DNA of 64,000 nucleotides from Nevskiaceae bacterium (GCA_008012115.1 SSEB01000011.1:1-64000); one strand, 5' to 3'. Counted from the first letter of the stretch, positions 25,102-35,675 are shown. Notes: a model not told the origin generated them from the sequence alone. Made by a program: numbers and translations.

Positions 25102-26139
25102 TCAGCCTTTCGGCGGATCGTCGAACTCGACGAACAGCTTGCCGGTGTTGGCGCCGGTGAAGAGTTGCGTCAGCGCCTGCGGCGCGTTGTCGAAACCCTT
25201 GACCACGGTGTGGCGATCCTGGATCAGGCCGCGCTTGAGCCACCACATCATGCGCAGCTGCGCCAGCGGAAAGCGCGGCACGTAGTCGAGGATGATGAAG
25301 CCCTGCAGGGTGAGGCGCTTGAACAGCAGGTCGACGAAGTTGCCGGGCCCGACGTTGCGGCGGTCGTCCTTGCCGTATTGCGAGATCATGCCGCAGAGCA
25401 CGATGCGGCCGTGCAGGTTCATCAGCTCGATCACCGCCTCCATGATCTCGCCGCCGGCGTTCTCGAAGTTCACGTCCACGCCCTTGGGGCAGGCGGCCTT
25501 GAGCTGCGCGCGCCAGTCGGCATCGCGGCGGTTGATGGCGGCGTCGAAGCCCAGTTCCTTCGTCAGCCACTCGCACTTGTCGCGGCTGCCGGCGATGCCG
25601 ACCACGCGCGCGCCGTAGATTTTCGCGATCTGGCCGACGATGCTGCCCACCGCGCCGGCTGCCGCCGACACCACCACGGTTTCGCCGCGCTTGGGTTTGC
25701 CGATGTCCAGCAGGCCGAAGTACGCCGTCATGCCGGTGACGCCGAGCACGCCCATGGTCGCCGTCAGCGGCACCGGCAGCCAGCCGGGAATCACCTGCGC
25801 GATCTGCTCGCCGCTATCCGAGATCAGCGCGTAATCCTGCCAGCCGAACAGGCCGCCGACCTTGGCGCCCACCGGAAACTTCGCCGTGTTGGATTGCACT
25901 ACCACGCCGACGCCACCGCCGCGCATCACCTCGCCCAGCGGCACCGGCGGCAGGTAGCTGTCGCCCTCGCTCATCCAGATGCGGTTGGTCGGGTCCAGCG
26001 ACAGATACAGATTGCGCACCAGCGCCTGTCCGGGGCCGGGCACCGGCGCCGGCTCCACCACGCGCTGCAAGACCTTGGGATCGAAGTCGCCCGAGGGGCG
26101 TTCACGCAGGAGGAAGCGGCGATTGAGCAGGGTCGTCAT
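25102..26139 (-). CDS. NADP-dependent oxidoreductase, MDR superfamily (CurA-like)
   Basis: 345 residues. The N-terminus has the LYLSLDPTNRIWMSEGDSY segment of the CurA/leukotriene-B4 dehydrogenase group, and SAAAGAVGSIVGQIAK is the NADP-binding glycine-rich loop. There are no zinc ligands. These enzymes reduce the alpha,beta double bond of enones. GGAG sits 7 nt before the ATG at 26139. It is transcribed away from copy 6 of the 114-bp element, 69 bp upstream. Confidence 0.88.
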   Translation of the reverse strand: MTTLLNRRFLLRERPSGDFDPKVLQRVVEPAPVPGPGQALVRNLYLSLDPTNRIWMSEGDSYLPPVPLGEVMRGGGVGVVVQSNTAKFPVGAKVGGLFGWQDYALISDSGEQIAQVIPGWLPVPLTATMGVLGVTGMTAYFGLLDIGKPKRGETVVVSAAAGAVGSIVGQIAKIYGARVVGIAGSRDKCEWLTKELGFDAAINRRDADWRAQLKAACPKGVDVNFENAGGEIMEAVIELMNLHGRIVLCGMISQYGKDDRRNVGPGNFVDLLFKRLTLQGFIILDYVPRFPLAQLRMMWWLKRGLIQDRHTVVKGFDNAPQALTQLFTGANTGKLFVEFDDPPKG

Positions 26140-26208
26140 GCGAGACTCCAGGTGTGTTCAACAACGGCAATGAGGTGACGGGGACATCGGTTTCAGGGTG
26201 CCGAGCGG

Positions 26209-26322
26209 TCCACCCGCTCTTGGCATTTTCCCTGGGGAAAATGTTTTAAAATATTTATCAATTTATTTATCGTAATACTTTTAATAACAAAATCGGCAGC
26301 GTCATCGGCAACAGCGGGTGGC
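26209..26322. repeat. 114-bp palindromic AT-core element, copy 6 (forward orientation)
   Basis: TCCACCCGCT to AGCGGGTGGC. It carries one of the most canonical boxes (TTTTCCCTGGGGAAAATG at positions 18-35 of the element) and the half-site ending ATTTATC at position 51. It lies 11 bp past the stop of the 65-residue gene and 69 bp before the oxidoreductase start, all on the minus strand. Confidence 0.96.
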
Positions 26323-26333
26323 GCATGTTCGGC

Positions 26334-26531
26334 TCACCACCACGTCCGCTTCTTGCCGTATTTCTTCTCGTCCGACTCGTCGCGCGCGGTCTGCTCTTTC
26401 TCGCGCTCGTGGATGCGGCTCAGCGCGTTCTGCGCCTGCGCCTCGCTGTCGTAGGGTCCGATGCGGCTGCTGCTGCCGCAGCCCAGGCTCTCTTCGACGC
26501 AGTGATGTTCAAGACACCAGTACCAGGCCAT
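26334..26531 (-). CDS. Small conserved-type protein with CLEHH motif, unknown function
   Basis: 65 residues. It opens MAWYWCLEHHCVEE, has GCGSSSRIGPYDSEAQAQNAL in the middle and ends in a charged tail with WW. I have seen short bacterial proteins with the same plan: W/YWCL-x-H, then a Cys pair, RxGPY and a helix with EA.. spacing. The N-terminal Cys and His pairs could bind zinc. GGAG is 8 nt before the ATG. No function is assigned. Confidence 0.65.
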   Translation of the reverse strand: MAWYWCLEHHCVEESLGCGSSSRIGPYDSEAQAQNALSRIHEREKEQTARDESDEKKYGKKRTWW

Positions 26532-26650
26532 GTCAGCGCTCCGATGGGATTGAGACGACGAAAATTGCGCGGGCTTTGAGATTCAACGCGCTACCAGCGC
26601 AGGGAAGATGCGTCCTCATCAATCGAGTGCCCGGGTAGAGCATGCTGGGA

Positions 26651-28765
26651 TTACCGCGGCGTCGGCACTGTGGATGCCGCATCGTTTGGACCGGGCAGAC
26701 CGATCTTCTGGCAGAACGGCTCGTAGCGCGGGTCACTCTTGTAGGCGCTCAAGAATGGATCGCTGCGCATTGAGAACACGCCAGGGTCACGCGTGACGCG
26801 GGCACGCTCCAGCCACTCAAACATCTTGTCCGGCTCCCTGCGCAGCGCATAGACCGAGGCGATCTGGCTGGCGGCAACATCGGCGTTATTGGCGATCAGC
26901 TGCTGGAGCTGCGCGTCCGCCTCAGCGCGATGGCCAGCGGCGGCCTGCGCCAGCGCCAGCGCGTAGTTGCCCCAGAACGGATTGGTTTCCTGCTGGGCCA
27001 GTGTGACGGCCGCCGCGGGGTGGCCACGCAGGATTTGTAGTATCGCGAGCTGCAGGTAGTTCTGCAGGCCCGACGGTTGTAGCTCGATGGATTTCCGGAT
27101 GACCGACTCGGCGTCATCGTAGCGGCCTTGCGCGGTGAGCACATGCGCGTACCCCAAGAGAGGGCCGGTAAAGACGGGATCGACGGCAATGGCGCGCTGC
27201 AACAGCGTGCCCGCCTCATCGAACCGACCCTCGCTCGCCTTGCGGTAGCCCAGCACCATTAGCAGCACGGCATCGCGCGGATTCAGTTCGACGGCGCGAG
27301 TGAGCTCCGCGTTCGAACCGGCCCAGTCGACATCACCATTCTGCAGCACCAGGGCCCGCGCGTAGTGCGCATCGCCCAGATTCGGATCGAGCCGCAGCGC
27401 GGTGTCGGCGGCGGCACGCGCCTGGTTGATCGTCACGCGAGTGGCGTCGATACCCTTGCCTACGGTTGTCGCGGCAACAATCTGCACATCCGCGAGCCGC
27501 GCCCAGGCGAGCGCATAGTCGGGATCGAGCCGCGTCGCCTCCTGGTAATACCGCATCGCCCTTTGGAAATCGGCTTCGGTGCGGCGCGCGAAGTGGTAGT
27601 TGCCCTGCAGCAGCGCGTTGTAAGCCTCGACGTTGAGGGTCGGCGGTTTGGCGGGCACCTGCGCGGCCTGTGCATCGCTGCCCAGCAGGGCAACCTTGAG
27701 CTGCGTCGCCACGGCCGTGGCGATCTCGCTTTGCAGCGCGAAGATATCCTTGAGCTGACGGTCGTAGGTGTCTGACCAGATATCGGTGCCGTCACGGGCG
27801 TTCACCAGTTCCACCGCAATGCGCACGTGGTCCGAAGCTTTGCGCACGCTGCCTTCGAGCAGGTAGGCCACCCCCAGTTTCTCCGCGATCGTGCGGCTGT
27901 CCTCGTTCTTGCCCTTGAACTGGAACGACGAGTTGCGGCCGATCACCTTGAGGTCGCGCAGGCGGCCGAGGGCATTGATCATTTCCTCGGACAGGCCATC
28001 GGAGAAATACTCGTTGCCGGGATCGTTGCTGGTGTTGACGAAAGGCAGGACGGCAACCGACTTGTCGCTCTCGACCGCATGCGCCAGCTTTCCGTCCGGG
28101 CCATAGCGCCAGGGCTTGGCGATGAACAGCAGGAGCCCGACGACCGCGATGGCCAGCAGCGACCGCAGCGAGGGCGCGTAGGCCTTGCGCGCCGGCGGTG
28201 CGGACTGCGTCGGCGATGGCGTGTCCAGCGCCGCAATCGCGTCGGGCTCGATCACGAACAGGGCCACCGGCGTGGTGATGTTCTTGAGTTCCTGCGCACC
28301 GCGCGACACAAACTGATTGCGCAGGTCCTCGCGCAACTGACCGCGCACGTGGTCGCTGATCGCGATGCCGCCGGCGGGCGCCAGCGGTTGCAGGCGCGCA
28401 GCGATGTTGACGCCGTCGCCGAACACATCCCTGTCGTGATGCTCGACATCGCCCAGGTGGATGCCGATGCGGATCTGGAACTGCCGCGCCGCCGGCACGC
28501 CGCCATTGCGTTCCTGGTGGCGCTTCTGGATGACGATGGCGCAGGCCGTCGCCGCCTGGGCGCTGGGGAATTTCAGCAGCACCGAATCGCCGATGGTCTT
28601 GATCTCCTGCCCGCCGAACGCGGGCAGCGCCTTGCGCACCAGCTGGAAGTGCTCGCTGGCCAGGCGCAGCGCGTCAACATCGTCTCGGTGCGCAAGCGCG
28701 CTGTAGCCGACGATGTCGGTAAACACGATCGCGGCAAGGCTGCGGGTCGGTGTCGTCACGGGCAC
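26651..28765 (-). CDS. Adenylate cyclase-TolB-like-TPR signalling protein
   Basis: 704 residues, starting with GTG. Residues 1-170 are a class III cyclase domain with both metal Asp (VFTDIVGYS and TIGDSVL), the purine-site Lys (EIKTIGDS) and Asp (RDVFGDG), and Asn/Arg (VNIAARL), so it should be active on ATP. One membrane helix follows (LRSLLAIAVVGLLLFI). Then comes a FlgO/TolB-like N-terminal domain (SVAVLPFVNTSNDPGNEYFSDGL) and about seven TPR-like repeats. The order puts the cyclase inside and the repeats outside the membrane. This cyclase-TolB-TPR plan is common in proteobacteria, but what it senses is not known. Confidence 0.87.
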   Translation of the reverse strand: MPVTTPTRSLAAIVFTDIVGYSALAHRDDVDALRLASEHFQLVRKALPAFGGQEIKTIGDSVLLKFPSAQAATACAIVIQKRHQERNGGVPAARQFQIRIGIHLGDVEHHDRDVFGDGVNIAARLQPLAPAGGIAISDHVRGQLREDLRNQFVSRGAQELKNITTPVALFVIEPDAIAALDTPSPTQSAPPARKAYAPSLRSLLAIAVVGLLLFIAKPWRYGPDGKLAHAVESDKSVAVLPFVNTSNDPGNEYFSDGLSEEMINALGRLRDLKVIGRNSSFQFKGKNEDSRTIAEKLGVAYLLEGSVRKASDHVRIAVELVNARDGTDIWSDTYDRQLKDIFALQSEIATAVATQLKVALLGSDAQAAQVPAKPPTLNVEAYNALLQGNYHFARRTEADFQRAMRYYQEATRLDPDYALAWARLADVQIVAATTVGKGIDATRVTINQARAAADTALRLDPNLGDAHYARALVLQNGDVDWAGSNAELTRAVELNPRDAVLLMVLGYRKASEGRFDEAGTLLQRAIAVDPVFTGPLLGYAHVLTAQGRYDDAESVIRKSIELQPSGLQNYLQLAILQILRGHPAAAVTLAQQETNPFWGNYALALAQAAAGHRAEADAQLQQLIANNADVAASQIASVYALRREPDKMFEWLERARVTRDPGVFSMRSDPFLSAYKSDPRYEPFCQKIGLPGPNDAASTVPTPR

Positions 28766-28907
28766 GAGGTGCTCTGGGGTGAGGGTTGAGGCGACAGCCT
28801 GATGTCAGGCGGTATTTTTACCGATTTGCTGCCGCATGGCGCAGCCGTTGAGGTGTTCGCATGTGAGGGCGCCGGCTGCGGCGACGGCGCTCGCGAACGT
28901 CGGCGGC

Positions 28908-29021
28908 GCCACCCGCTGGATGCTTGGTCCCTGGGGAAATTGTTTTAAAATATTTATAAAAATAAATAATGATAAATATTCAATAACATTTCCCGATCGG
29001 GACGGCGCCTCAGCGGGTGGG
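28908..29021. repeat. 114-bp palindromic AT-core element, copy 7 (forward orientation)
   Basis: GCCACCCGCT to AGCGGGTGGG, box TCCCTGGGGAAATTG, and AT core at about 28943-28986. It lies 17 bp past the stop of the NnrU gene and 142 bp upstream of the cyclase-TPR start, both minus strand. The rest of the gap to 28765 shows nothing further. Confidence 0.95.
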
Positions 29022-29038
29022 GTCCTGCGAGCGGTTTC

Positions 29039-29605
29039 CTAGCCGTGCGGGAACAGCGACAGGCCGGTGAACCAGGGATGGGCGAACATCAGCGCGGCCG
29101 TCACCACCAGGCCGACCACGGCGCTGATTGCGGTCTTGAGCGCGCCGACCGGCGCCGGTTTTTTCCAGGCGCCATCGCGGCGGTTGATCAGGATCACTTC
29201 CAGCACGGCCCAGGCCAGCAGGCCGCCGAACAGGATCACCGCGCGCGTCTCGCCGTGCGCCAGCAGATGCGCCACCGCCCACAGCTTCACGCCCGTGAGC
29301 TGCGGATGGCGGATCCACTGCTTGATGTCGGTGGGCGCGCGCGCCGAGGTGAACAGGATGACCGCGAACGGCATCAGCGCCATCGTCACGTGGCGCATGC
29401 CGGCGGGCGGCGAATACAGCAGCTCGACCGGCATCGCGCGCCAGCCGAGCACGATCAGCGCCAGCGCGGCCACCAGCACCAGCGAGAACAGGCCGCGATA
29501 CGGCCCCGTGCCCAGACGCGCGATCAAGCGCTGGCGCGCGTCTACGCCCAGCGCCACGAACAGATGGGTGGCGGCCCACAGCAGAATGCCGGCGATCAGC
29601 AGCAT
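29039..29605 (-). CDS. NnrU-family membrane protein
   Basis: 188 residues with about five membrane segments. IRHPQLTGVKLWAVAHLLAHGE is the NnrU signature, also shared with isoprenylcysteine methyltransferase-like folds. NnrU was named from nitric-oxide reduction clusters, but members also occur without them, as here. The exact role is unclear. GGGAG precedes the ATG at 29605. Copy 7 of the 114-bp element begins 17 bp after its stop. Confidence 0.87.
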   Translation of the reverse strand: MLLIAGILLWAATHLFVALGVDARQRLIARLGTGPYRGLFSLVLVAALALIVLGWRAMPVELLYSPPAGMRHVTMALMPFAVILFTSARAPTDIKQWIRHPQLTGVKLWAVAHLLAHGETRAVILFGGLLAWAVLEVILINRRDGAWKKPAPVGALKTAISAVVGLVVTAALMFAHPWFTGLSLFPHG

Positions 29606-29699
29606 GGGAGACTCCCGGTGAAAACTGCCGCGAGCTTACCAGCGATGCGCGAGGGCGTGTGCGCGGCTCCGATCGTCATCCGCGCAGGGCGCGATCCGC

Positions 29700-30461
29700 T
29701 TAAATGCGCAGGCCGCCGTCCACGTCGATGCAGCGGCCGGTGAAGTAATCATTCTCGAAGATGAAGCGCACCGCCGAGGCGATTTCCGAAGGATCGCCCA
29801 GCCGCTTGAGCGGCACGGGCGAGACAGCTTTCTCCAGCACCTCTGGCTTCATCGCCGCCAGAATCTCGGTGCGGGTGAAGCCGGGCGCGACGCTGCCGGT
29901 GCGGATGCCAAAGCGCGCCAGCTCCTTGGCCCAGGCCTCGGCCATCGCCACCACCCCGGCCTTGGTCGCGCTGTAGTTGGTCTGCCCACCGTTGCCCGCA
30001 CGCGAGATGCTGGAGATGTTGACGATCACGCCGCCGTTGCCGGCGCGGACCATCTGCTCCGCCGCCGCGCGGCCGCACAGGAACACGCCGGTGAGGTTGA
30101 CGCCGATCACCGCGTTCCACTGCTCCAGCGTCATGCGGCCAGCGATTTCGCCGTCCTTCACCTTCACCAGCAGCGCATCCTTGGTGATGCCTGCGTTGTT
30201 GACTAGGCCATCCAAGCGGCCGAAGTCCTTGGCGATGGCGGCAAATGTTGCATCCACCGCCGCCTCATCCGCCACGTTGGCGGTGTAGGCGTGGGCGGTG
30301 ACGCTTAGCTTCTCGCAGGCCTCGCGCGTCGCGGCCAGCGCTTCGGCCTTGAGATCAATCAGCGCGAGATTCGCGCCTGCGGCGGCGAACATCTCCGCCA
30401 TCGAGCGGCCAATGCCCTGGCCCGCGCCGGTGATGGCGATGGTTTTGTTTTTGAGGTTCAT
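29700..30461 (-). CDS. SDR-family oxidoreductase (FabG-like)
   Basis: 253 residues. TGAGQGIGRS binds the cofactor, LVNNAGITKD is the beta-4 motif, NISSISRAG supplies Ser and YSATKAG the Tyr-Lys pair. The end, TGRCIDVDGGLRI, is the closing strand of 3-oxoacyl-ACP reductase-like SDRs. It probably reduces a 3-oxoacyl thioester, but cannot be called the housekeeping FabG since no fatty-acid synthesis genes are beside it. The Asp after beta-2 (LIDLKAEA) points to NAD rather than NADP. ATG at 30461 fits the usual start of the family. Confidence 0.85.
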   Translation of the reverse strand: MNLKNKTIAITGAGQGIGRSMAEMFAAAGANLALIDLKAEALAATREACEKLSVTAHAYTANVADEAAVDATFAAIAKDFGRLDGLVNNAGITKDALLVKVKDGEIAGRMTLEQWNAVIGVNLTGVFLCGRAAAEQMVRAGNGGVIVNISSISRAGNGGQTNYSATKAGVVAMAEAWAKELARFGIRTGSVAPGFTRTEILAAMKPEVLEKAVSPVPLKRLGDPSEIASAVRFIFENDYFTGRCIDVDGGLRI

Positions 30462-30591
30462 ACGGTGGCGATGGTTCTTCGGTCGGCCGGCAATGTAACA
30501 AAATCGCGTTGAGCCTTCTGGCGGCTCCGTCTTGGCGCTCGCGCCACGCGGCACTCAGCTTTGCAATCCGTGATTGGCGGCTTGCTTCAAA

Positions 30592-30620
30592 TAAAAAGGC
30601 GGCGCCCATTCGGCGCCGCC
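30592..30620 (-). terminator. Terminator after the MAPEG gene
   Basis: On the minus strand a 9-bp stem (30612-30620 with 30598-30606) and a 5-nt loop are followed by TTTTTAT (30597-30591). It ends the transcript of the gene at 30655-31056. Confidence 0.85.
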
Positions 30621-30654
30621 CTTCTCGTGAATCGGCAGTACGAGCGCGGACCGC

Positions 30655-31056
30655 TTACAGCAGGCGGAAGGCGATAAAGAGCATCATCACCACCTGCGCC
30701 AGGAACAGGCTGGCCCGGACCAGCACCAGCGGCAGCGAGGTGCCGAGCAGGTGTGCCACGCTCTGGCCCACGCGGGCGTAGATGACGTAGGCGGCCAGCG
30801 CGTCCACCACCGCGCTTTTCTGGAGCAGCGCGGCGACGAAGACCAGGCCGGCGAACAGCGGCAGGTTTTCCAGGCAGTTGAGATGCGCGCCCTTGGCGCG
30901 GATCAGGAACGCCGGGTCGCTCGGGGCCTTGGTGCGCTCCCAGTTGTCGGCGCGTCGCTTGCCGGTCAGCACCAGCGGGATGCGCGGCAGCGCGTACAGC
31001 CCCGTCAGCAGCAGGGTCCAGATGATGTAAACGACGACCGCGGTCAAACCTGTCAT
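30655..31056 (-). CDS. MAPEG-family membrane protein
   Basis: 133 residues with about four hydrophobic segments. RAKGAHLNCLENLPLFAGLVF is the MAPEG core, where the Asn-x-x-Glu-Asn loop joins helices. YVIYARVGQSVAHLLGT is the family's RxxxxxxH segment. It is closer to the canonical MAPEG pattern than the gene at 8757. Bacterial members rarely have proven substrates. GGGAG lies before the ATG. Confidence 0.87.
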   Translation of the reverse strand: MTGLTAVVVYIIWTLLLTGLYALPRIPLVLTGKRRADNWERTKAPSDPAFLIRAKGAHLNCLENLPLFAGLVFVAALLQKSAVVDALAAYVIYARVGQSVAHLLGTSLPLVLVRASLFLAQVVMMLFIAFRLL

Positions 31057-31187
31057 GGCAACTCCCTTTCGTTGTTGAATCTGTCTCTACGACAGGATGC
31101 GGAGATCGGATTCAAGCCCCGACGAAATCGAAGGAGCTGCGAGGGGGTGGATGGCGCCGGGTGTCCGTGCGCCGCCGTTGCCCAACG

Positions 31188-31213
31188 AAAAAGCCCGCTG
31201 GCGCGGGCTTTTT
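31188..31213 (-). terminator. Terminator after icmF (symmetrical)
   Basis: AAAAAGCCCGC (31188-31198) and GCGGGCTTTTT (31203-31213) pair across a 4-nt loop. It has T-runs on both strands and can act in either direction; it lies 20 bp past the icmF stop. Confidence 0.9.
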
Positions 31214-31233
31214 CGGACGACCGTAGGCGAAGC

Positions 31234-34200
31234 CTACATATTGCGCCGGTACTGTCCGCCCACCTCGAACAGGGCGTGGGTGATCTGGCCCAGCGAGCAC
31301 ACCCGCGTCGCGTTCATCAGCTCGGCAAAGATGTTGCCGTTATTGATGCAGGCCTCCTTGAGTTTGGCGAGCGCTGCGGGCGACTGGTCCTTGTGGCGGC
31401 TCTGGAAGGCGGCCAGGCGGTTGAGCTGGTCCTGCTTCTCGTCGTCGGACGAGCGGGCCAGTTCGATGGTGGTGGCTTCGTGCTTGTCGCCGCTCGGGTT
31501 GAGGAAGGTGTTGACGCCGATGATGGGCAGCGAGCCGTCGTGCTTCTTGTGCTCGTAGTGCATGGACTCTTCCTGGATGCGGCCGCGCTGGTAGCCGGTC
31601 TCCATCGCGCCGAGCACGCCGCCGCGCTCGGAGATGCGCTCGAATTCCTTGAGCACGGCTTCTTCCACCAGATCGGTCAGCTCGTCGAAGATGAAGGCGC
31701 CCTGGTTCGGGTTCTCGTTCTTCGCCACGCCCCATTCGTTGTTGATGATGAGCTGAATCGCCAGTGCGCGGCGCACCGAATCAGCGGTCGGCGTGGTGAT
31801 GGCTTCGTCGAAGGCGTTGGTGTGCAGGCTGTTGCAGTTGTCGTAGATCGCGATCAGCGCCTGCAGCGTGGTGCGGATGTCGTTGAAATCGATTTCCTGC
31901 GCGTGCAGTGAACGGCCGGAGGTCTGGATGTGGTACTTCAGCATCTGGCTGCGGGCATTGGCGCCGTACTTCTCCTTCATCGCCACGGCCCAGATGCGGC
32001 GGGCGACGCGACCCATCACCGAGTATTCCGGGTCCATGCCGTTGCTGAAGAAGAAGCTGAGGTTGGGCGCGAAGTCGTCGATCTTCATGCCGCGCGCCAG
32101 GTAGCTCTCGACGTAGGTGAAGCCGTTGGCGAGCGTGAAGGCGAGCTGGCTGATCGGGTTCGCGCCGGCCTCGGCGATGTGATAACCGCTGATGCTCACC
32201 GAGTAGAAGTTGCGGACGTTGTTCTCGATGAAGAACTGCTGGATGTCGCCCATGCACTTGAGCGCGAACTCGGTGCTGAAGATGCAGGTGTTCTGACCCT
32301 GGTCCTCCTTGAGAATGTCGGCCTGCACGGTGCCGCGCACGGTGGACAGTGTGCGAGCGCGTAGTTCCGCGTACTCGCCGGCATTGGGTTCGCGGCCGTT
32401 CTGCTTCTCGAAGGTCTGCGCCTGCTGGTCGATGGCGGTGTTGAGGAACATGGCGAGGATGGTCGGCGCCGGGCCGTTGATGGTCATGCTCACCGAGTTG
32501 TTCGGCGCGCACAGGTCGAAGCCGGCGTAGAGATCCTTCATGTCGTCCAGCGTGGCGATGGACACGCCGCTGTTGCCGACCTTGCCGTAGATGTCCGGAC
32601 GCAGGGCCGGGTCTTCGCCGTACAGCGTCACCGAGTCGAAGGCGGTGGACAGGCGCTTGGCCGGCATGCCCTTGGACACGAGGTGGAAGCGCGCGTTGGT
32701 GCGCTTGGGGCCGCCTTCGCCGGCGAACATGCGCGTCGGGTCCTCGTTGTCGCGCTTGAACGGGAACACGCCGGCGGTGTACGGGAAGTGGCCCGGCAGG
32801 TTTTCCAGCAGCAGCCAGCGCAGCAGGTCGCCTTCGTCGGAAAAGCGCGGCAGCGCCACGCGCGGAATCCTGGTGCCGCTGAGCGAGGTGCGGGTGAGCG
32901 GCGTGCGGATGTCCTTGTCGCGCACCTTGTAGACGAACTCGTCGCCGGAGTACGACTCGCGGATCGCCGGCCAGTCGTGCAGCAGCTTCTTGCTGTCGGC
33001 GGTCAGGTGGTCAAGACGCTTGTGCATCTCGTGCTTGAGGTCTTCGATGGGGTGCGCACTGTGCTCCATGATGCGGATGGTTTCGCGCAGGTGCTGGCGC
33101 TCGCGGGCGAGCTGCGCCTGATGCTCGGCGCGCTTGCGGTAGCCGCGGTTGGTGTCGGCGATCTCGGCGAGGTAGCGCGCGCGGGCGCCCGGCACGATCT
33201 GCCGCGCTGCGGTGCTGTGCTTGGTCTTGGGTTTGCTCAGCTTGCCCTCGGCCAGCTTGAGGCCCTTGGCGGCGAGCAACTCTTTCAGGCCGTGGTACAG
33301 CGCGGTGACGCCGTCGTCGTTGAAGCGCGCGGCGATGGTGCCAAACACCGGCATCTCGTCCGGCATCTTGCCCCAGGCGCCCTTGTTGCGCTGCACCTGC
33401 TTGCTGACATCGCGCACGGCATCTTCTGCGCCGCGGCGGTCGAATTTGTTGACGGCGACGATGTCGGCGAAATCCAGCATGTCGATCTTCTCGAGCTGGC
33501 TGGCGGCGCCGAACTCCGGCGTCATCACGTACAGCGACACGTCCGCGTGTTCGACCACGGCGGCGTCGCCCTGGCCGATGCCGGCGGTCTCCGCGAAAAT
33601 CAGGTCGAAGCCCGCCGCCTTGCAGGCGGCGATGGCGCCGGGCAGGGCGGGGGAGATTTCCATGCCGCCTTCGCGCGTGGCCAGCGAGCGGAAGAAGATG
33701 TTGGGGTGATTGATCGCATTCATGCGGATGCGGTCGCCGAGCAGCGCCCCGCCGGACTTCCGGCGGCTGGGATCGACCGCGATGATCGCGATCTTGAGCT
33801 GGTCGTTCTGGTCGAGGCGGAAGCGGCGGATCAGCTCGTCGCTCACCGAGGACTTGCCGGCGCCGCCGGTGCCGGTGATGCCGAGCACCGGCGCCTGGCG
33901 TGCGGCACCGGCCTTCTGCACCTTCTCCGCCTGCGCCGGCGTGAGCTGACCGGCCTCGATCAGCGTGATCAGCCGCGCCAGCGCGCGGCGGTCGCCGAGC
34001 TGGGTCTTGGCCAGCAGCTCGTCGGGCTTGCCGTCCAGCGCGTGGGTGGCGCGCTGGAGCATGTCCTTGATCATGCCCTCCAGGCCCAGCTTCTGACCGT
34101 CGTGCGGCGAATAGATGCGGCCGACGCCGTAGTCGTGCAGCTCCTTGATCTCCTCCGGCACGATCACGCCGCCGCCGCCGCCGAACACCTTGATGTTGGC

Positions 34201-34494
34201 GCCGTCGCGCTCCTTCAGCATGTCCACCGTGTACTTGAAGTACTCGACGTGGCCGCCCTGGTAGCTGGACAGCGCGATGCCGTGCGCGTCTTCCTGCAGG
34301 GCGGCGTTGACCACTTCCTCCACGCTGCGGTTGTGACCGAGGTGGATGACCTCGGCGCCGAGCTGCTGGATGATGCGGCGCATGATGTTGATGGCGGCAT
34401 CGTGGCCGTCGAACAGCGATGCGGCGGTGACGAAACGCAGCGGCTTGTGCTCGGGGGCGGGCAGGTTCTGGGCGGTGGCGGTTTCGGTGCTCAT
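31234..34494 (-). CDS. icmF: Fused isobutyryl-CoA mutase (IcmF-type)
   Basis: 1086 residues. B12-dependent interconversion of isobutyryl-CoA and n-butyryl-CoA (or a related acyl-CoA). The N-terminal domain is cobalamin-binding ([10 protein letters not shown] gives the base-off Asp-x-His, followed by [11 protein letters not shown]). The middle is a MeaB-like G-protein chaperone with Walker [13 protein letters not shown], the ETAGIGQGD region and NKFD as NKxD. The C-terminal part is the mutase TIM barrel (TVSGYH-like [22 protein letters not shown]). The B12-GTPase-mutase order defines IcmF rather than separate mutase plus chaperone. Substrate choice depends on two active-site residues I cannot place. 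ATG at 34494 begins MSTETATA; no strong ribosome site is seen. It is divergent from an AraC regulator. Confidence 0.9.
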   Translation of the reverse strand: MSTETATAQNLPAPEHKPLRFVTAASLFDGHDAAINIMRRIIQQLGAEVIHLGHNRSVEEVVNAALQEDAHGIALSSYQGGHVEYFKYTVDMLKERDGANIKVFGGGGGVIVPEEIKELHDYGVGRIYSPHDGQKLGLEGMIKDMLQRATHALDGKPDELLAKTQLGDRRALARLITLIEAGQLTPAQAEKVQKAGAARQAPVLGITGTGGAGKSSVSDELIRRFRLDQNDQLKIAIIAVDPSRRKSGGALLGDRIRMNAINHPNIFFRSLATREGGMEISPALPGAIAACKAAGFDLIFAETAGIGQGDAAVVEHADVSLYVMTPEFGAASQLEKIDMLDFADIVAVNKFDRRGAEDAVRDVSKQVQRNKGAWGKMPDEMPVFGTIAARFNDDGVTALYHGLKELLAAKGLKLAEGKLSKPKTKHSTAARQIVPGARARYLAEIADTNRGYRKRAEHQAQLARERQHLRETIRIMEHSAHPIEDLKHEMHKRLDHLTADSKKLLHDWPAIRESYSGDEFVYKVRDKDIRTPLTRTSLSGTRIPRVALPRFSDEGDLLRWLLLENLPGHFPYTAGVFPFKRDNEDPTRMFAGEGGPKRTNARFHLVSKGMPAKRLSTAFDSVTLYGEDPALRPDIYGKVGNSGVSIATLDDMKDLYAGFDLCAPNNSVSMTINGPAPTILAMFLNTAIDQQAQTFEKQNGREPNAGEYAELRARTLSTVRGTVQADILKEDQGQNTCIFSTEFALKCMGDIQQFFIENNVRNFYSVSISGYHIAEAGANPISQLAFTLANGFTYVESYLARGMKIDDFAPNLSFFFSNGMDPEYSVMGRVARRIWAVAMKEKYGANARSQMLKYHIQTSGRSLHAQEIDFNDIRTTLQALIAIYDNCNSLHTNAFDEAITTPTADSVRRALAIQLIINNEWGVAKNENPNQGAFIFDELTDLVEEAVLKEFERISERGGVLGAMETGYQRGRIQEESMHYEHKKHDGSLPIIGVNTFLNPSGDKHEATTIELARSSDDEKQDQLNRLAAFQSRHKDQSPAALAKLKEACINNGNIFAELMNATRVCSLGQITHALFEVGGQYRRNM

Positions 34495-34622
34495 CGGGCG
34501 ATTTTCAAAGGGATTTTCAGTTCTGCGCAGATTACGCCCGCGCCCCGTCAAGGGCGATGACCCAAACGGACGAGTTTGGTGACAGAATTTGCCATGTTGA
34601 GTGTTTCGGGCAGGAGGCGGCC

Positions 34623-35675
34623 GTGGAGCGGGCGGGAAAACCGGGTGGTGCGCGGACGGTGACGGAAAAAGGGACGATTGCCCTGGCCTTCGTGCGCCAG
34701 GCGGTCGAGGCCCTGGCCCGCCGCGGGCACGATCCGGCGCCGGTGCTGGCGCGGGCCGGCATCGCGCCGGCGGCGCTGGCCGGCGAGTCCGGGCGGGTCA
34801 GCGCCGCCGCCTTCGGCGCGCTGTGGCTGGCGATCGCCGAGACGCTGGACGACGAGCTGTTCGGCCTCGACTCGCGGCCGATGAAGGTCGGCAGCTTCGC
34901 CACGCTGTGCCACCTGATGCTGCACACGCCGACGCTGCGCGAGGCGCTGATCCGCGGCGCGCGCCTGATCAACCTGCTAATCGACGATACCCAGGTGGCG
35001 CTGGACCTCGACGGCCCGGACGAGGCCGTCATCCGCTTCGTCGATGTCGGCCAGCTGCCGCTGGCGCGTCGCGTGTTCGCGCACGAAACCCTGTTCGTGA
35101 TGCTGCACGGCCTGATGTGCTGGCTGGTGCGGCGGCGCATCGTCATCCGCCGCGCCGAGTTCGCCTACGCCGCACCGGACTGGGCGCGCGAGTACCGGCA
35201 CATCGTCGGCGACACGCTGGCCTTCGGCGCGGCGCAGACGCGCTTCGTGTTCGGCGCCATGGATCTCGCCGCGACGGTGGTGCAGAGCGAGCGCAGCGCG
35301 CGGGAGTTTCTCAAGGACGCGCCGCGCAACTTCATCGTCAAGTACCGCAATCCGCAGGGCGTGTCGGTGCGCGTGCGGCGCCTGCTGCGTGACAGTGCGC
35401 CCGGCGACTGGCTGAGTTTCGAGCAGCTCGCCGCGCGCCTGCGGCTGCATCCCACCACGCTGCGCCGCCGCCTGGAGGCGGAGGGCTCGTCGTACCGCGC
35501 GGAGATGAATGCGCATCGCCGCGATCTGGCGCTGACCTATCTCGCCGATCCGCAGCGCAGCGTGCTGTCGGTGTCGCAGGCCCTGGGCTTCGCCGAGCCC
35601 AGTGCGTTTCATCGCGCCTTCCGCCAGTGGACGGGGCAGAGCCCGGGCCGCTACCGGCGCGAGTCGCGCGGCTGA
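34623..35675 (+). CDS. AraC-family transcriptional regulator
   Basis: 350 residues. The long N-terminal ligand domain is of the Arabinose_bd type ([40 protein letters not shown]), and the C-terminal double helix-turn-helix includes [23 protein letters not shown] and [30 protein letters not shown]. This subgroup often controls catabolic genes for lipids or amino acids. The GTG at 34623 has AGGAGG 5 nt upstream, and longer frames have no such site. It is divergent from icmF, 128 bp apart, so it may regulate that gene, though this is inference. Copy 8 of the 114-bp element follows 30 bp after its stop. Confidence 0.87.
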   Translation: MERAGKPGGARTVTEKGTIALAFVRQAVEALARRGHDPAPVLARAGIAPAALAGESGRVSAAAFGALWLAIAETLDDELFGLDSRPMKVGSFATLCHLMLHTPTLREALIRGARLINLLIDDTQVALDLDGPDEAVIRFVDVGQLPLARRVFAHETLFVMLHGLMCWLVRRRIVIRRAEFAYAAPDWAREYRHIVGDTLAFGAAQTRFVFGAMDLAATVVQSERSAREFLKDAPRNFIVKYRNPQGVSVRVRRLLRDSAPGDWLSFEQLAARLRLHPTTLRRRLEAEGSSYRAEMNAHRRDLALTYLADPQRSVLSVSQALGFAEPSAFHRAFRQWTGQSPGRYRRESRG

